Positions 52,844 through 62,016 are shown, counted from the stretch's first letter. The stretch: 64,000 bases of DNA from CAZAPO01 sp044841755 (GCA_044841755.1 JAXOFM010000002.1:124001-188000), one strand, 5' to 3'. Notes: generated from the letters alone by a model not told the origin. Translations and numbers: made by a program.

Positions 52844-54574
52844 ATGTTAAATAGAGTTAAGAACATCTTTATTGCAGTATTGTTAGTGCCAGTTTGTGCA
52901 GTATGGTCTCAAAATGACAGACAAACAAAAGACACTATTAATACAGAAGTGGTTAATGTGGTAAAACCATATTCACCTAAAATTTCTGATGCTTTCAAAG
53001 TAAAAGAAATTCCAACTTTAGATGATAAAACTACCACCACAAAAAAAGAAGTTAAGTACAACATCTTTTCAATTCCAGTGGCGTCGACATTTACACCAGC
53101 AAAGGTTAAAGCTGTGGCTGTAGATAAAGGGGCTAAGGCAAAATTATATGATAATTATGCTTCTTTTGGAGTAGGATCATACACTAGTTTTTTAGGTGAA
53201 GTTTATTTGAACCATGCCATTAACAGAACCGAAAGTGTTGGAGGTTATGTAAGCCATCATTCTTCACAGGGAGGAATTAGTGATCTGCTGTTGGACGATG
53301 ATTTTTCTAATACCCAAATAAGCGCAAATTACGCACGAAAACTACGTGATTACTCTTGGAATGTTGATGCAGGTTATAAGCATAAAGTGTTTAATTGGTA
53401 TGGAATACCGCAGCCAACATACGATCAAGCTTTCGCAGATACAGTATTGCCACAGCACAAATTTTTCGAGTTTGATTTTGGTGGTGAGATAGATTTTGAA
53501 GATCGTTTATTTAATAGTGGAGATATGCGTTTTAGACGCTTTGCAGACGATTATGAGTCTGGAGAAAATCACTTTGCGATGAAAGCTAATTTTGATATTC
53601 CGTTGAGAGATGGCGATTTGAATTCAACAATAAGTTTGAATTATTTAAGAGGAACTTTTGACAGAGGCTATTTTATTACCCCTGAAATGAAGTATGGCAA
53701 TTTTGCTGTTGGTACAAAATCAAGCTATCGCATTATTCAAGATGACCTTACCTTGGATTTGGGAGCTTCTTTATTTTACTTGAATGATATTGAAGCATCA
53801 AAGAATAAGATCTATATCTACCCAAATATTAGAGCAACATATAGATTAGTTAACGACCTTTTAATAGCTTATGGTGGAATTGAAGGAGGACTTATTCAAA
53901 ACACCTATCATAAGTTTGCAACCGAAAACCCGTTCGTATCACCAACACTTTCAATTTTACCAACAGATCAACAATATGATGCTTATGTTGGTTTAAAAGG
54001 AAAGCTTTCTAACAATATGAGTTATAACATTAAGGGAAGTTATATTGCTGAAAATGACAAAGCATTATATCGTTCAAATGTGGCACTTATTGGAGATATT
54101 GAAAATTACCATCATGGAAATTCGTATGGAGTTGTTTATGATGATATTTCTACCTTGAGTGTATTTGGAGAAATTAGTGTCGATGTAAATAGAAATTTTA
54201 CTTTAGGTATTAATGCAACTTACTTCAATTATGCTACTGATAATGAAGAAATGGCTTGGAACAGACCAGATTTTGAGGGTTCTTTATTTATGGATATTCA
54301 GTTTGATGAACATTGGTTTGCAGGTGCTAACTTGTATTATATTGGAGAACGATTTGATAAGCGTATTGTCTCATCGCTAGTGGCGACTGAAACTTTAGTT
54401 TCGTTAGAGAGTTACTTTGACGCTAACGCCCATATAGGTTATAGAATAAATGATCAATGGTCTGTGTATGGAAAAGCAAATAACATTGCAAATCAAGACT
54501 ACAACAGATGGATTGATTATCCTGTTCAGGGACTTCAGTTTTTAGCAGGAACAACTTATAAATTTGATTTTTAA
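52844..54574 (+). CDS. Outer-membrane beta-barrel protein, TonB receptor-like without plug
   Basis: A 576-residue protein starting at the ATG at 52844 (a longer frame from 52799 overlaps the TPR gene). A signal peptide ends near Ser20-Gln21. The mature N-terminus is a short polar, basic stretch with VNVVKPYSPKISDAFKVKEIP. The rest has alternating strands, ending in a C-terminal Phe after LAGTTYKFDF, as barrels recognised by BAM do. No plug domain or CarboxypepD_reg domain is present, unlike classic TonB receptors. It is likely paired with the upstream TPR protein. Function unknown. Confidence 0.82.
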   Translation: MLNRVKNIFIAVLLVPVCAVWSQNDRQTKDTINTEVVNVVKPYSPKISDAFKVKEIPTLDDKTTTTKKEVKYNIFSIPVASTFTPAKVKAVAVDKGAKAKLYDNYASFGVGSYTSFLGEVYLNHAINRTESVGGYVSHHSSQGGISDLLLDDDFSNTQISANYARKLRDYSWNVDAGYKHKVFNWYGIPQPTYDQAFADTVLPQHKFFEFDFGGEIDFEDRLFNSGDMRFRRFADDYESGENHFAMKANFDIPLRDGDLNSTISLNYLRGTFDRGYFITPEMKYGNFAVGTKSSYRIIQDDLTLDLGASLFYLNDIEASKNKIYIYPNIRATYRLVNDLLIAYGGIEGGLIQNTYHKFATENPFVSPTLSILPTDQQYDAYVGLKGKLSNNMSYNIKGSYIAENDKALYRSNVALIGDIENYHHGNSYGVVYDDISTLSVFGEISVDVNRNFTLGINATYFNYATDNEEMAWNRPDFEGSLFMDIQFDEHWFAGANLYYIGERFDKRIVSSLVATETLVSLESYFDANAHIGYRINDQWSVYGKANNIANQDYNRWIDYPVQGLQFLAGTTYKFDF

Positions 54575-54604
54575 CGAGTCTTGAAAATAATTCAAAATCA
54601 AAAG

Positions 54605-54634
54605 AAGAGTGTTTGTAATGAGCACTCTTTTTTA
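54605..54634 (+). terminator. Intrinsic terminator after the TPR/barrel operon
   Basis: AAGAGTG at 54605-54611 pairs with CACTCTT at 54623-54629 around an 11-base loop, followed by TTTTTATT. It also lies ahead of the convergent methyltransferase stop. Confidence 0.75.
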
Positions 54635-54651
54635 TTAGGACGAAGTAATAT

Positions 54652-55353
54652 CTAGTTTTTGTGAGTAATTTTCGCTAGATAATCATAATGCTCGCCCTCC
54701 AAAACAAGTTCACAGTTAAGACCAGCAATCATGCAAGCAGTCTTTAAATTTTCAAAATCAAGATACATCCAAGTGAAGCTTTCGGTTTCCCCTTTGTATG
54801 TGACATGGTATTCTAACTCACCATAATAATCACTATTTGTATCAATCCAATATCCGCCATCATCATCTTCGTACATGTACTTTATATCTGATGAATCAAT
54901 AAGTATTTGTCCGCCATCATTTAAAAGTAATTTAAGTTTATTAAGATTTTTTGGAGTTTCTTCAAGCGTGCCAAAGACACCAGAACCATTCATTAGAAGG
55001 AGAATGGTATCGAAAGTTTCGGTTTCGTCAAAAACATTTACATGATGAGGATTTTTTAATCCTCGTAGCTGGCATGCTTCAATGGCTCTCTTAGAGATAT
55101 CTATAGACTTAACATCTAATCCTTTTTCCTGCAAATACAAACTATGGCTTCCTGCACCACAACCAACATCTAAAATTTTTCCTTTAGCCAATTGCAATGC
55201 TTTTTGCTCCAGTTTGGGCATCTCATTAAAACTTCTAAATAAATAAGGTAGTGGTAAAATATCGTCTTCAGAAATACTGGTAGCGGTTATTATATCTTCA
55301 GAATAATTTTCTTCCTGATAATCTAGTATCGCTTTGCCGAAAACGTCTTTCAT
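54652..55353 (-). CDS. Class I SAM-dependent methyltransferase
   Basis: A 233-residue protein starting at ATG 55353. SAM motif I is ILDVGCGAGSHSLYL (about 65-79), with the acidic loop in VKSIDIS that binds the ribose and VNVFDETETFDTILLLMNGSGVFG following. It resembles UbiE-type small-molecule or protein methyltransferases, but the substrate is not identifiable. The start is only 17 bases from the divergent cysteine-cluster gene. Confidence 0.85.
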   Translation of the reverse strand: MKDVFGKAILDYQEENYSEDIITATSISEDDILPLPYLFRSFNEMPKLEQKALQLAKGKILDVGCGAGSHSLYLQEKGLDVKSIDISKRAIEACQLRGLKNPHHVNVFDETETFDTILLLMNGSGVFGTLEETPKNLNKLKLLLNDGGQILIDSSDIKYMYEDDDGGYWIDTNSDYYGELEYHVTYKGETESFTWMYLDFENLKTACMIAGLNCELVLEGEHYDYLAKITHKN

Positions 55354-55366
55354 TTTATTATTTTTA
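55334..55366 (+). promoter_or_regulatory. Candidate leaderless-type promoter of the YkgJ-like gene
   Basis: TTG at 55334-55336 and TATTTTTA at 55359-55366 are 22 bases apart, near the Bacteroidota consensus. The -7 element ends only four bases before the ATG at 55371. The -33 element lies inside the divergent methyltransferase coding region. Confidence 0.4.
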
Positions 55367-55370
55367 CTAC

Positions 55371-55865
55371 ATGCAGGAAATCTTAAATAACCTACCAAAA
55401 CTTGCCAAAGATAAGCATAAGGAAAACAAAACTTTCTTTACCAAGTTAAAAAAGAAACCACCCAAACAATTGGATTATTTGATGCAGGAATTACATGAAG
55501 AAGAGTTCGAAAGAACAGACTGCTTAGAGTGTGCCAACTGCTGTAAAACAACAGGTCCTTTATTTACAGATAAGGACGTAGAACGAATATCGAAGTTCTT
55601 CAAGATGAAACCACAGCAGTTTATACAGCAGTTTTTACGTGTAGATGAGGATAACGATTATGTTTTACAGAGCGTGCCTTGTACTTTTCTGGGAGCAGAT
55701 AATTATTGTTCTATTTATGAAGTACGACCAAAAGCTTGTAGAGAATATCCACACACAGATAGAAAAAAGTTTCATCAAATAACTAATTTAACATTGAAAA
55801 ATGTTGCTATTTGTCCTGCAGCGTTTAATATAGTTGAAGAAATGAAACGAAGAATAAGTAAATGA
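55371..55865 (+). CDS. YkgJ family cysteine cluster protein
   Basis: A 164-residue cytoplasmic protein of the YkgJ (CxxCxxCC) family, predicted to bind zinc or an iron-sulfur cluster. Cysteines are in CLECANCCK (Cys51, 54, 57, 58), then CTFLGADNYCSIYEVRPKACREYPH, and a last Cys in AICPAAFN. The basic N-terminal helix is typical. No enzyme activity is assigned to the family. It is followed by a 40-base gap and the secreted thioredoxin-like protein. Confidence 0.9.
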   Translation: MQEILNNLPKLAKDKHKENKTFFTKLKKKPPKQLDYLMQELHEEEFERTDCLECANCCKTTGPLFTDKDVERISKFFKMKPQQFIQQFLRVDEDNDYVLQSVPCTFLGADNYCSIYEVRPKACREYPHTDRKKFHQITNLTLKNVAICPAAFNIVEEMKRRISK

Positions 55866-55905
55866 TTCTGGAATAATTTTTGCTCCATAAATTTAAAACC
55901 AATAC

Positions 55906-56802
55906 ATGAAGAAAATAGCCCTTATTGTTTTAGTATTCTTATTATCAATAAAAACTTTTTCACAAGAATGGATGACATCACTTGATGTCGCTAAACGTTT
56001 AGCTCGTGTGCAAAATAAGATGTTGTTTGTAATGTGGGGTGATGCCATTGATTATGAATTTCCTATTATTTACAAGAGAGAGGGAAGTATGATGCAATTA
56101 AATACAGATTTATTAAGAGATGAAGAGATAAACCAGATAATCTGGGAGAATTTTGTTCCTGTTTTGCTATATGAATCGACCTATGAAGACTTGTTTAATG
56201 AAATTAAATACACCAGAAATGATAAGTATATAAAGAAGTTTCAAGATGACGGAATCAAGATCATGGATACCAATGGTAATATTTTAAATACAGGTTATTT
56301 TAGTGTTGATCCTTTTAATTTTTCAAATTTTGTTCAGCGTTATGGTTTAAATACTGTTTTTTTAAAGGCACAGTTGGAAAACTATCTAGTTAAAGAAGAT
56401 TTTTATGCTTCATTGCGTTTAGGGTCTAAGTATCTAGATTATGCAATTTTAGTAAACACGAAAACAAGAGAAGAAGTTACAGATCTTGCAATTATCTATC
56501 TTAATGAGGCAATGACCAGGCTAAAGGGCGAGGATTTTGAAAATAAACCAGGATTTAATCAAAAGTGCGAATTGTTGAAACTAAAAAAACATTTAATTCT
56601 CGATAACCCTAGAAGAGTGCTGAGATACCTAAAGAAAGTTGAACCAACTTCTATTGATAAAGTAAATGAGTCTATACATGCTTTTCTATATTACACATCG
56701 TATAAACTTATTAAAGATGAAAAGAAAGCAGCTTTATGGAAATCTAAGGTATCTTTAGTAGATTTGAAGAAAGCTCAATTAATTATCAATAACAACCGTT
56801 AG
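55906..56802 (+). CDS. Secreted degenerate thioredoxin-like protein
   Basis: A 298-residue protein with a signal peptide (1-19, ending TFSQ). The N-terminal half (about 20-150) has the fold pattern of thioredoxin-like DUF255/DUF953-type proteins: an AKRLARVQNKMLFVMWGD segment replaces the usual CxxC-containing turn, followed by LLRDEEINQIIWENFVPVLL and KIMDTNGNIL. No CxxC is present, so it should not be a redox enzyme. The C-terminal half is helical. The terminal part ends three bases before the next gene, suggesting an operon. Confidence 0.6.
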   Translation: MKKIALIVLVFLLSIKTFSQEWMTSLDVAKRLARVQNKMLFVMWGDAIDYEFPIIYKREGSMMQLNTDLLRDEEINQIIWENFVPVLLYESTYEDLFNEIKYTRNDKYIKKFQDDGIKIMDTNGNILNTGYFSVDPFNFSNFVQRYGLNTVFLKAQLENYLVKEDFYASLRLGSKYLDYAILVNTKTREEVTDLAIIYLNEAMTRLKGEDFENKPGFNQKCELLKLKKHLILDNPRRVLRYLKKVEPTSIDKVNESIHAFLYYTSYKLIKDEKKAALWKSKVSLVDLKKAQLIINNNR

Positions 56803-56805
56803 CAA

Positions 56806-57645
56806 TTGGAAACACTAATTAACTACTTTGAAAGCATTCCATCAGCACACAGAAGTATTATTCTGGTTGGTGGATTAACTTTTTTTTGGTTACTAGAAGG
56901 AGCACTACCTCTATTTAGATTTAAATACAACAAATGGAAGCATGCAGTTCCTAATATTTTCTTTACGCTAACAACCATCATCATCAATTTTGTACTGGCA
57001 TTCTTACTGCTTAAAACATCAGATTGGGTGATTGCCAATAATTTTGGGATTATTAACTGGCTGCCAAATATGTCTTTATGGCTTTATGTAGTTTTAGGAG
57101 TATTATTAATGGATTTTATTGGAGCTTATTTAGCGCATTATGTAGAGCATAAAGTAAACCCTTTATGGATGATACACTTGGTACATCATACAGATCATAA
57201 GGTAGATACTACAACAGCAAATAGACATCACCCTTTAGAGAGTGTGATACGTTATATTTTCACTTTAACAGGTGTGTTTTTAATTGGCACTCCTATGGGA
57301 ATTGTAATGTTATACCAGTCGTTGTCTATTGTGGCAACACAGTTTACCCATGCTAATATTAAACTACCTAAGAAGGTTGATCATATAATTAGTTACATTT
57401 TGGTTTCTCCAGATATGCATAAAATACATCATCATTATGTACTGCCTTATACAGATTCTAATTATGGAAATATTTTTTCTATTTGGGATAGAATATTTGG
57501 AACATATATGAAAATGGATCGTGAGAAATTGATCTATGGTGTAGATGTGTTTCCAGATGAGAATAAAAATGGAAATGTAGTAGAATTACTCAAACAACCA
57601 TTCCAAAAATATGCTCGACCAACGATTCTTCCAGAAAAAGAATAG
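56806..57645 (+). CDS. Sterol desaturase / fatty acid hydroxylase family membrane protein
   Basis: A 279-residue integral membrane di-iron oxygenase. The eight-His signature is present as HYVEHK, HLVHHTDHK, HHPLES and DMHKIHHHYVLPY, and these His ligands bind the di-iron centre. Four to five membrane helices hold the catalytic face to the cytoplasm. Members hydroxylate or desaturate lipids such as sterols, fatty acids or carotenoids; the substrate here is unknown. The start is TTG at 56806, three bases after the previous stop. Confidence 0.92.
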   Translation: METLINYFESIPSAHRSIILVGGLTFFWLLEGALPLFRFKYNKWKHAVPNIFFTLTTIIINFVLAFLLLKTSDWVIANNFGIINWLPNMSLWLYVVLGVLLMDFIGAYLAHYVEHKVNPLWMIHLVHHTDHKVDTTTANRHHPLESVIRYIFTLTGVFLIGTPMGIVMLYQSLSIVATQFTHANIKLPKKVDHIISYILVSPDMHKIHHHYVLPYTDSNYGNIFSIWDRIFGTYMKMDREKLIYGVDVFPDENKNGNVVELLKQPFQKYARPTILPEKE

Positions 57646-57814
57646 TTAGCTGGTAGTAATTCACAGGTTGTTAACAAAACAAAGTTATTCCTCCGATTTT
57701 TTGACCGTTCGTAGAATATTTTTCTATATATAATTTAAACTTGACTAGATTAGCCCTTGAGGGTCAATTATTGCTATAGTTCAACATATTAATTTGTATT
57801 AATAGCATCTTAGT

Positions 57815-58222
57815 ATGAAAAAGCTAATAGTCGCGCTATTTTTTATAGCGTGTACCAATCTACTTTGTTCAAATCTAAACGCACAGGACAATTTCGCTAA
57901 AATCGAAAAGAACGTCCATAACTCTGCGAAAGATTTATTTCATGATTTAAATAAATCTAAGGATACCCTTATACTTAAAGGGGGCAAACGCATTAGATAT
58001 GTGTATTCCATAAATACAGACTACAAACGTGAAACACAAGAATACATTAATGATAGTACTGCAATGGTATCGTTAACACATTTGAGTAAAGGGAAACACG
58101 TTTTTGTTGTAGAGCAAATGCCTAAAAAAATTGTGTTTGTTGTGCGCGTATTACAAGATAGAAAAGTGGTTGCAAGTAACGTTAAGTTAACTGAATTGCC
58201 TGCAGCAGCTTCAAGTAATTAG
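57815..58222 (+). CDS. Small secreted protein of unknown function
   Basis: A 135-residue protein with a signal peptide (about 1-23, ending LNAQ). The mature 110 residues are basic and beta-rich with the VYSINTDYKRETQEYINDSTAMVSLTHLSKGKHVFVVEQMPKKIVFVVRV core. I recognise no family. It lies alone, and its stop is one base from the stop of the convergent serine hydrolase. The 169 bases upstream contain no recognisable gene. Confidence 0.6.
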   Translation: MKKLIVALFFIACTNLLCSNLNAQDNFAKIEKNVHNSAKDLFHDLNKSKDTLILKGGKRIRYVYSINTDYKRETQEYINDSTAMVSLTHLSKGKHVFVVEQMPKKIVFVVRVLQDRKVVASNVKLTELPAAASSN

Positions 58223-58223
58223 T

Positions 58224-59297
58224 TTAGTTGATAAATACATCTTCAATTTGACCAACCAACTCTCTTATAGGAACTCCTGATAAGTTAGTTACTATGGCTA
58301 TAACTATATCTTCTTCGGGATACATAAGTAAGAAGGTCGTTGCACCAATGCCACCTCCTGAATGACTATATCTTCGAGTGTTATTTTTAGTTTTAACTAC
58401 ACCAAATCCAATACCATAATCCGTGGGTTCACCATCGTTGGTTTTTAATGAAGTAACTAACTCTTTTACGGACGCTTTAGAAAGGATTTTAGGTGACATA
58501 ATTTCGTTTCCAAACTTCAAAAGGTCTTCAGAAGTCGAAACATAACCTCCTCCTGCAACTTTAAACTCGTTACTCACTTTAGGTCCTAAAACTATTTTTC
58601 CTGCATTAGTTTTTATGTAAAACTGTGTTCTGTTTGGCATATCAACATCAGACAATCCAACTGCAGTATTTGTCATCTGTAAAGGATCAAAAAAGGTTTT
58701 TTGCATATAATCGTTATAGTCAACACCAGAAGCATTTTGTACTACCACGCTTAATAAATTCCAGCCATAAGTACTATAACTATAATCACTACCAGGTTCA
58801 AATTTTAAAGGAGAGTCTTTAAAAATATCTAAGCCTTCAACGATATTCATTTTTTTGTTCATGATGAACTCACTTCCATTATAATGACGTATTCCAGCTA
58901 TATGACCACCAACTTGTCGAACACTAAAGTCGTACTCTTTTTTTGGAAAGTCTTGAACATAAGTGTAAACGCTAGCATCAAAATCAAGTTTGCCATCGTC
59001 GAACAATTTCGCTAGACCAGCAGCACAAATAGATTTTGAAATACTCGCAATTCTAAATTGTGTTTTAGAAGGATCTACTTCTTTTTTAGTCTCAATATTA
59101 CTGTAACCAAATCCTTTAGACCAGACTATGTCACCTTTATGCGAAACAGATATTGCCATTCCAGGAATGAATTCTTTACTAAGAAATTTTTCTGCAAGCG
59201 TATTCGCTTTATCGATTTGATCAACAAATTTTTCGTTCTCAACTTGCGCACATGCGAGTGAACTAATTGTAAAAAGGAGTAGTGCTAAATTTTTCAT
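58224..59297 (-). CDS. Serine hydrolase, beta-lactamase/DD-peptidase-like (PF00144)
   Basis: A 357-residue exported enzyme with signal peptide (1-17, ending CAQ, possibly a lipoprotein with Cys16). SxxK is Ser85-Lys88 in RIASISKSI, the Tyr motif is YSY (172-174), and the KTG-equivalent is HSGGGIGA near residue 317. These are the three motifs of class C beta-lactamase-like serine hydrolases. It could cleave cell-wall peptides or esters; true beta-lactamase activity is uncertain. It lies 10 bases downstream of the DUF1343 gene on the same strand, so a common transcript and a cell-wall role are plausible. Confidence 0.88.
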   Translation of the reverse strand: MKNLALLLFTISSLACAQVENEKFVDQIDKANTLAEKFLSKEFIPGMAISVSHKGDIVWSKGFGYSNIETKKEVDPSKTQFRIASISKSICAAGLAKLFDDGKLDFDASVYTYVQDFPKKEYDFSVRQVGGHIAGIRHYNGSEFIMNKKMNIVEGLDIFKDSPLKFEPGSDYSYSTYGWNLLSVVVQNASGVDYNDYMQKTFFDPLQMTNTAVGLSDVDMPNRTQFYIKTNAGKIVLGPKVSNEFKVAGGGYVSTSEDLLKFGNEIMSPKILSKASVKELVTSLKTNDGEPTDYGIGFGVVKTKNNTRRYSHSGGGIGATTFLLMYPEEDIVIAIVTNLSGVPIRELVGQIEDVFIN

Positions 59298-59307
59298 CTG
59301 TGATTGT

Positions 59308-60534
59308 TTACTCGTAAATCAAGTATTTTTCTCTGGTTATTTTGAATTTATCCAAGCCTTCTTGCCAAGTGGCTTTAATTTTTTCTTCAGTTAAACCTTT
59401 CTCTATTTGTTCCTGTAGTTTAGCTGTTCCGGCATGTCTGGTGAAATTTTTAGTATTAAAGAACAATGATTTGTCACTTGTGTTTTTATACGCTTTTATA
59501 ATCCACTCAAGAGACATTTTGGTTGGTGATGCTTTAGTTAGATCTTCACCATAGCATAATTCTCCTTTGTGTTTAGGATTTTTAGCTCCAAAATTTTCAA
59601 TTGGTGTATAGGTGAAGCTCATATTTTCTTTATCCAAGAAGGGAGCACCAAAACGTTGAAACTGAAACTCAGAGCCTCTACCTGCATTTACATTTGTGCC
59701 TTCAAAAAGCCCAAGACTTGGATATAGCATTATTGAAAGGTCATTAGGTAAGTTAGGTGAAGGTCTTATTGGCAAACTATAACTTAAGCTATGATCATAA
59801 TTACTCATTGAAATAACAGTTAGCCAACATCTGTCATTATTTTTCAACCACCCCTCACCATTGATCATTTGTGCATACTCACCAATGGTCATTCCGTGTA
59901 CTAACGGAACAGGGTGCATACCAACAAAACTGCTATGTTCAACCTCTAAAGTTGGACCATCTATATAGTGTCCATTCGGATTTGGTCGATCAAGAACAAT
60001 TAATGGAATATTATTCTCTGCACATGCTTCCATAACATAATGCAAAGTTGAGATATAGGTGTAAAAACGCACTCCAACATCTTGAATATCAAAGATCAAA
60101 ACATCCAATCCTTCGAGTTGTTCATTACTTGGCTTTTTATTCTTTCCATATAATGAAATTATAGGGACTCCTGTTTTAACATCTACACCATCTTTCACCA
60201 CTTCACCAGCATCTGCAATACCCCTAAAACCATGTTCTGGTGCAAATACTTTTTGCACATTCACTTTTAAAGAAATTAAAGAATCTACTAAGTGAGTATA
60301 ATTCTCATCATTAAAGATAACACTTGTTTGATTAGCAACAATACCAACACTTTTTCCGTATAACAGTGGCATATATGATGATGATTGATTTGCACCAATA
60401 ATTATAGGTTTTGATTCAGGAGTTTGCTCTGAAACTTTGTTATTTTGAGCACTTTCTTTTTCAGATTTAGAACCACAAGAAAGAAGTATTAAAACAAATA
60501 ATAAAACTGTATTTTTGATGATGTTAAAACCCAT
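59308..60534 (-). CDS. DUF1343 exo-beta-N-acetylmuramidase-like lipoprotein (NamZ/GH171 family)
   Basis: A 408-residue predicted lipoprotein starting at ATG 60534 (lipidated Cys20 in LLSC), with a Ser/Glu-rich linker. The DUF1343 domain spans about 45-408 with SVGIVANQTSVI, VFAPEHGFRG, IFDIQDVGVRFYTYISTLHYVMEA, LDRPNPNGHYIDGPTLE and FEGTNVNAGRGSEFQFQRFGAPF. NamZ of this family (YbbC in Bacillus subtilis) removes terminal MurNAc from peptidoglycan fragments. It is probably co-transcribed with the serine hydrolase downstream. Its start is nine bases from the divergent permease start. Confidence 0.9.
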   Translation of the reverse strand: MGFNIIKNTVLLFVLILLSCGSKSEKESAQNNKVSEQTPESKPIIIGANQSSSYMPLLYGKSVGIVANQTSVIFNDENYTHLVDSLISLKVNVQKVFAPEHGFRGIADAGEVVKDGVDVKTGVPIISLYGKNKKPSNEQLEGLDVLIFDIQDVGVRFYTYISTLHYVMEACAENNIPLIVLDRPNPNGHYIDGPTLEVEHSSFVGMHPVPLVHGMTIGEYAQMINGEGWLKNNDRCWLTVISMSNYDHSLSYSLPIRPSPNLPNDLSIMLYPSLGLFEGTNVNAGRGSEFQFQRFGAPFLDKENMSFTYTPIENFGAKNPKHKGELCYGEDLTKASPTKMSLEWIIKAYKNTSDKSLFFNTKNFTRHAGTAKLQEQIEKGLTEEKIKATWQEGLDKFKITREKYLIYE

Positions 60535-60543
60535 GATCACGAT

Positions 60544-61779
60544 TTGAATTTCGAATATTTTATAGCTAAACGTATTATTGGTAGTAAGACGTATAAAAGT
60601 AGTGTTTCAGCACCAATAATAAAAATTGGTATTGCAGCAATTGCTATAGGAATGATCGTGATGATGATTGCAATTGCAACAGGAATTGGATTGCAGCAAA
60701 AAATTAGGGATAAAGCAGTAGCTTTTAATGGTCACATTACTATACAGGAATTTAATTCTAATCTATCTGATGAGTCTCAAATGCCTATTTCAACTAATCA
60801 GGATTTTTACCCTGAATTTAATTCTGTTGAAGGAATACGACACATTCAAGGAGTTGCTACAAAGTTTGGTTTAATTAGAACCGAAACCGATTTTGAAGGA
60901 ACTATTCTTAAAGGTGTTGGAAGTGACTTTAAATGGGATTATTTTGAAGAGTTCCTAGTTGCTGGTCAGCTTCCAAATTTTGGAGAAGGTACAAGCAATG
61001 ACGTGCTTATATCAGCCTATTTAGCTAATAGACTGCAGTTTGAGGTTGGTGAAAGTTTCCAAATGCTGTTTTCAAGGGAGGATACAAACAGACCACCTTT
61101 TATTCGTCAATTTAGAATAGTTGGAATTTTTAATTCAGGTTTTCAGGAGTTAGACGAAACCTATTTAATTGGAGATATAAATCACGTTCGCTTTTTTAAT
61201 AAATGGGAAGATAATGAGGTTGGGAATTTTGAAGTATTTCTTGAAGACTATTCAGAGTTAAGAGAAAAGGAAGAAGAGATTTACCAGAATATATCTTCTT
61301 TTTTTACCTCTAAAACAGTTGAAGACCGTTATGCGAGTGTCTTTGAATGGATATCAGTTTTTGATAAGAATATCTATGGAATTATTGGCATTATGATCAT
61401 CGTAGCTGGAATCAATATGATTACTGCGTTGTTGGTTTTAATTTTAGAGCGCACGCAAATGATAGGCGTTCTTAAGGCATTGGGAACTAACAACTGGAGT
61501 ATCAGAAAACTATTCTTATACAATGCTTCTTATCTGGTGGTTCTTGGCCTTTTTTGGGGAAATCTAATCGGACTTACAATTCTGCTTTCTCAAAAATACT
61601 TTAAACTTTTTCCGCTTGATCCAAGCGTTTATTATGTAACCGAAGCACCTGTTTATATTAATATAGGATATATCATCAGTTTAAATGTTGGTACATTTTT
61701 ACTATGTATGATTATGCTATTGATTCCTTCGTATGTAATTACAAAAATCTCACCCGTAAAAGCAATGCGTTTTGAATAA
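60544..61779 (+). CDS. LolC/LolE-like ABC transporter permease
   Basis: A 411-residue permease of the MacB/FtsX type. A helix at about 27-49 is followed by an extracytoplasmic domain of about 210 residues. Three more helices (about 280-302, 325-348, 375-395) end in PVKAMRFE, the typical terminus of LolC/E-like proteins. The segment ISAPIIKIGIAAIAIGMIVMM-like motif at the first helix matches the Bacteroidota members. A matching ATPase is not adjacent, so it probably pairs with a LolD-type protein encoded elsewhere. The start is TTG at 60544; the first ATG would lie well inside the first helix. Confidence 0.87.
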   Translation: MNFEYFIAKRIIGSKTYKSSVSAPIIKIGIAAIAIGMIVMMIAIATGIGLQQKIRDKAVAFNGHITIQEFNSNLSDESQMPISTNQDFYPEFNSVEGIRHIQGVATKFGLIRTETDFEGTILKGVGSDFKWDYFEEFLVAGQLPNFGEGTSNDVLISAYLANRLQFEVGESFQMLFSREDTNRPPFIRQFRIVGIFNSGFQELDETYLIGDINHVRFFNKWEDNEVGNFEVFLEDYSELREKEEEIYQNISSFFTSKTVEDRYASVFEWISVFDKNIYGIIGIMIIVAGINMITALLVLILERTQMIGVLKALGTNNWSIRKLFLYNASYLVVLGLFWGNLIGLTILLSQKYFKLFPLDPSVYYVTEAPVYINIGYIISLNVGTFLLCMIMLLIPSYVITKISPVKAMRFE

Positions 61780-61780
61780 A

Positions 61781-61807
61781 AAAAGACCTTGAAGAAAGGC
61801 CTTTTTT
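61781..61807 (+). terminator. Intrinsic terminator after the permease gene
   Basis: AAAAGACCTT at 61781-61790 pairs with AAGGCCTTTT at 61796-61805 through one A-C mismatch. A GAAGA loop and a T-run complete it. Confidence 0.7.
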
Positions 61808-62016
61808 GCAAAACTAATTCAAATTATATTTCAATATTTTGGAAAATGGTGACTAATCATTTTCCATCAAGAAGTATATTCAAGTTAAAAACTAAATTTC
61901 GTAAAGCACACATAATCAAATAGTTTTAGCTTAATTGCATGTAAAAACCGATAAAACAAAAAAGTAAAATGTTGAATGGTATTTATTGTCGATAAAAAAG
62001 AAAAGCTGTGTTAAAA

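Noticed and set aside
54652..55865. Methyltransferase and YkgJ-like gene as a two-gene natural-product or bacteriocin system
   Set aside because: The genes are divergent, both families are widespread housekeeping types, and no precursor peptide or transporter lies nearby.
57646..57814. CCCTTGAGGG partial inverted repeat as an operator upstream of the small secreted protein
   Set aside because: Only four base pairs are symmetric; chance explains it.
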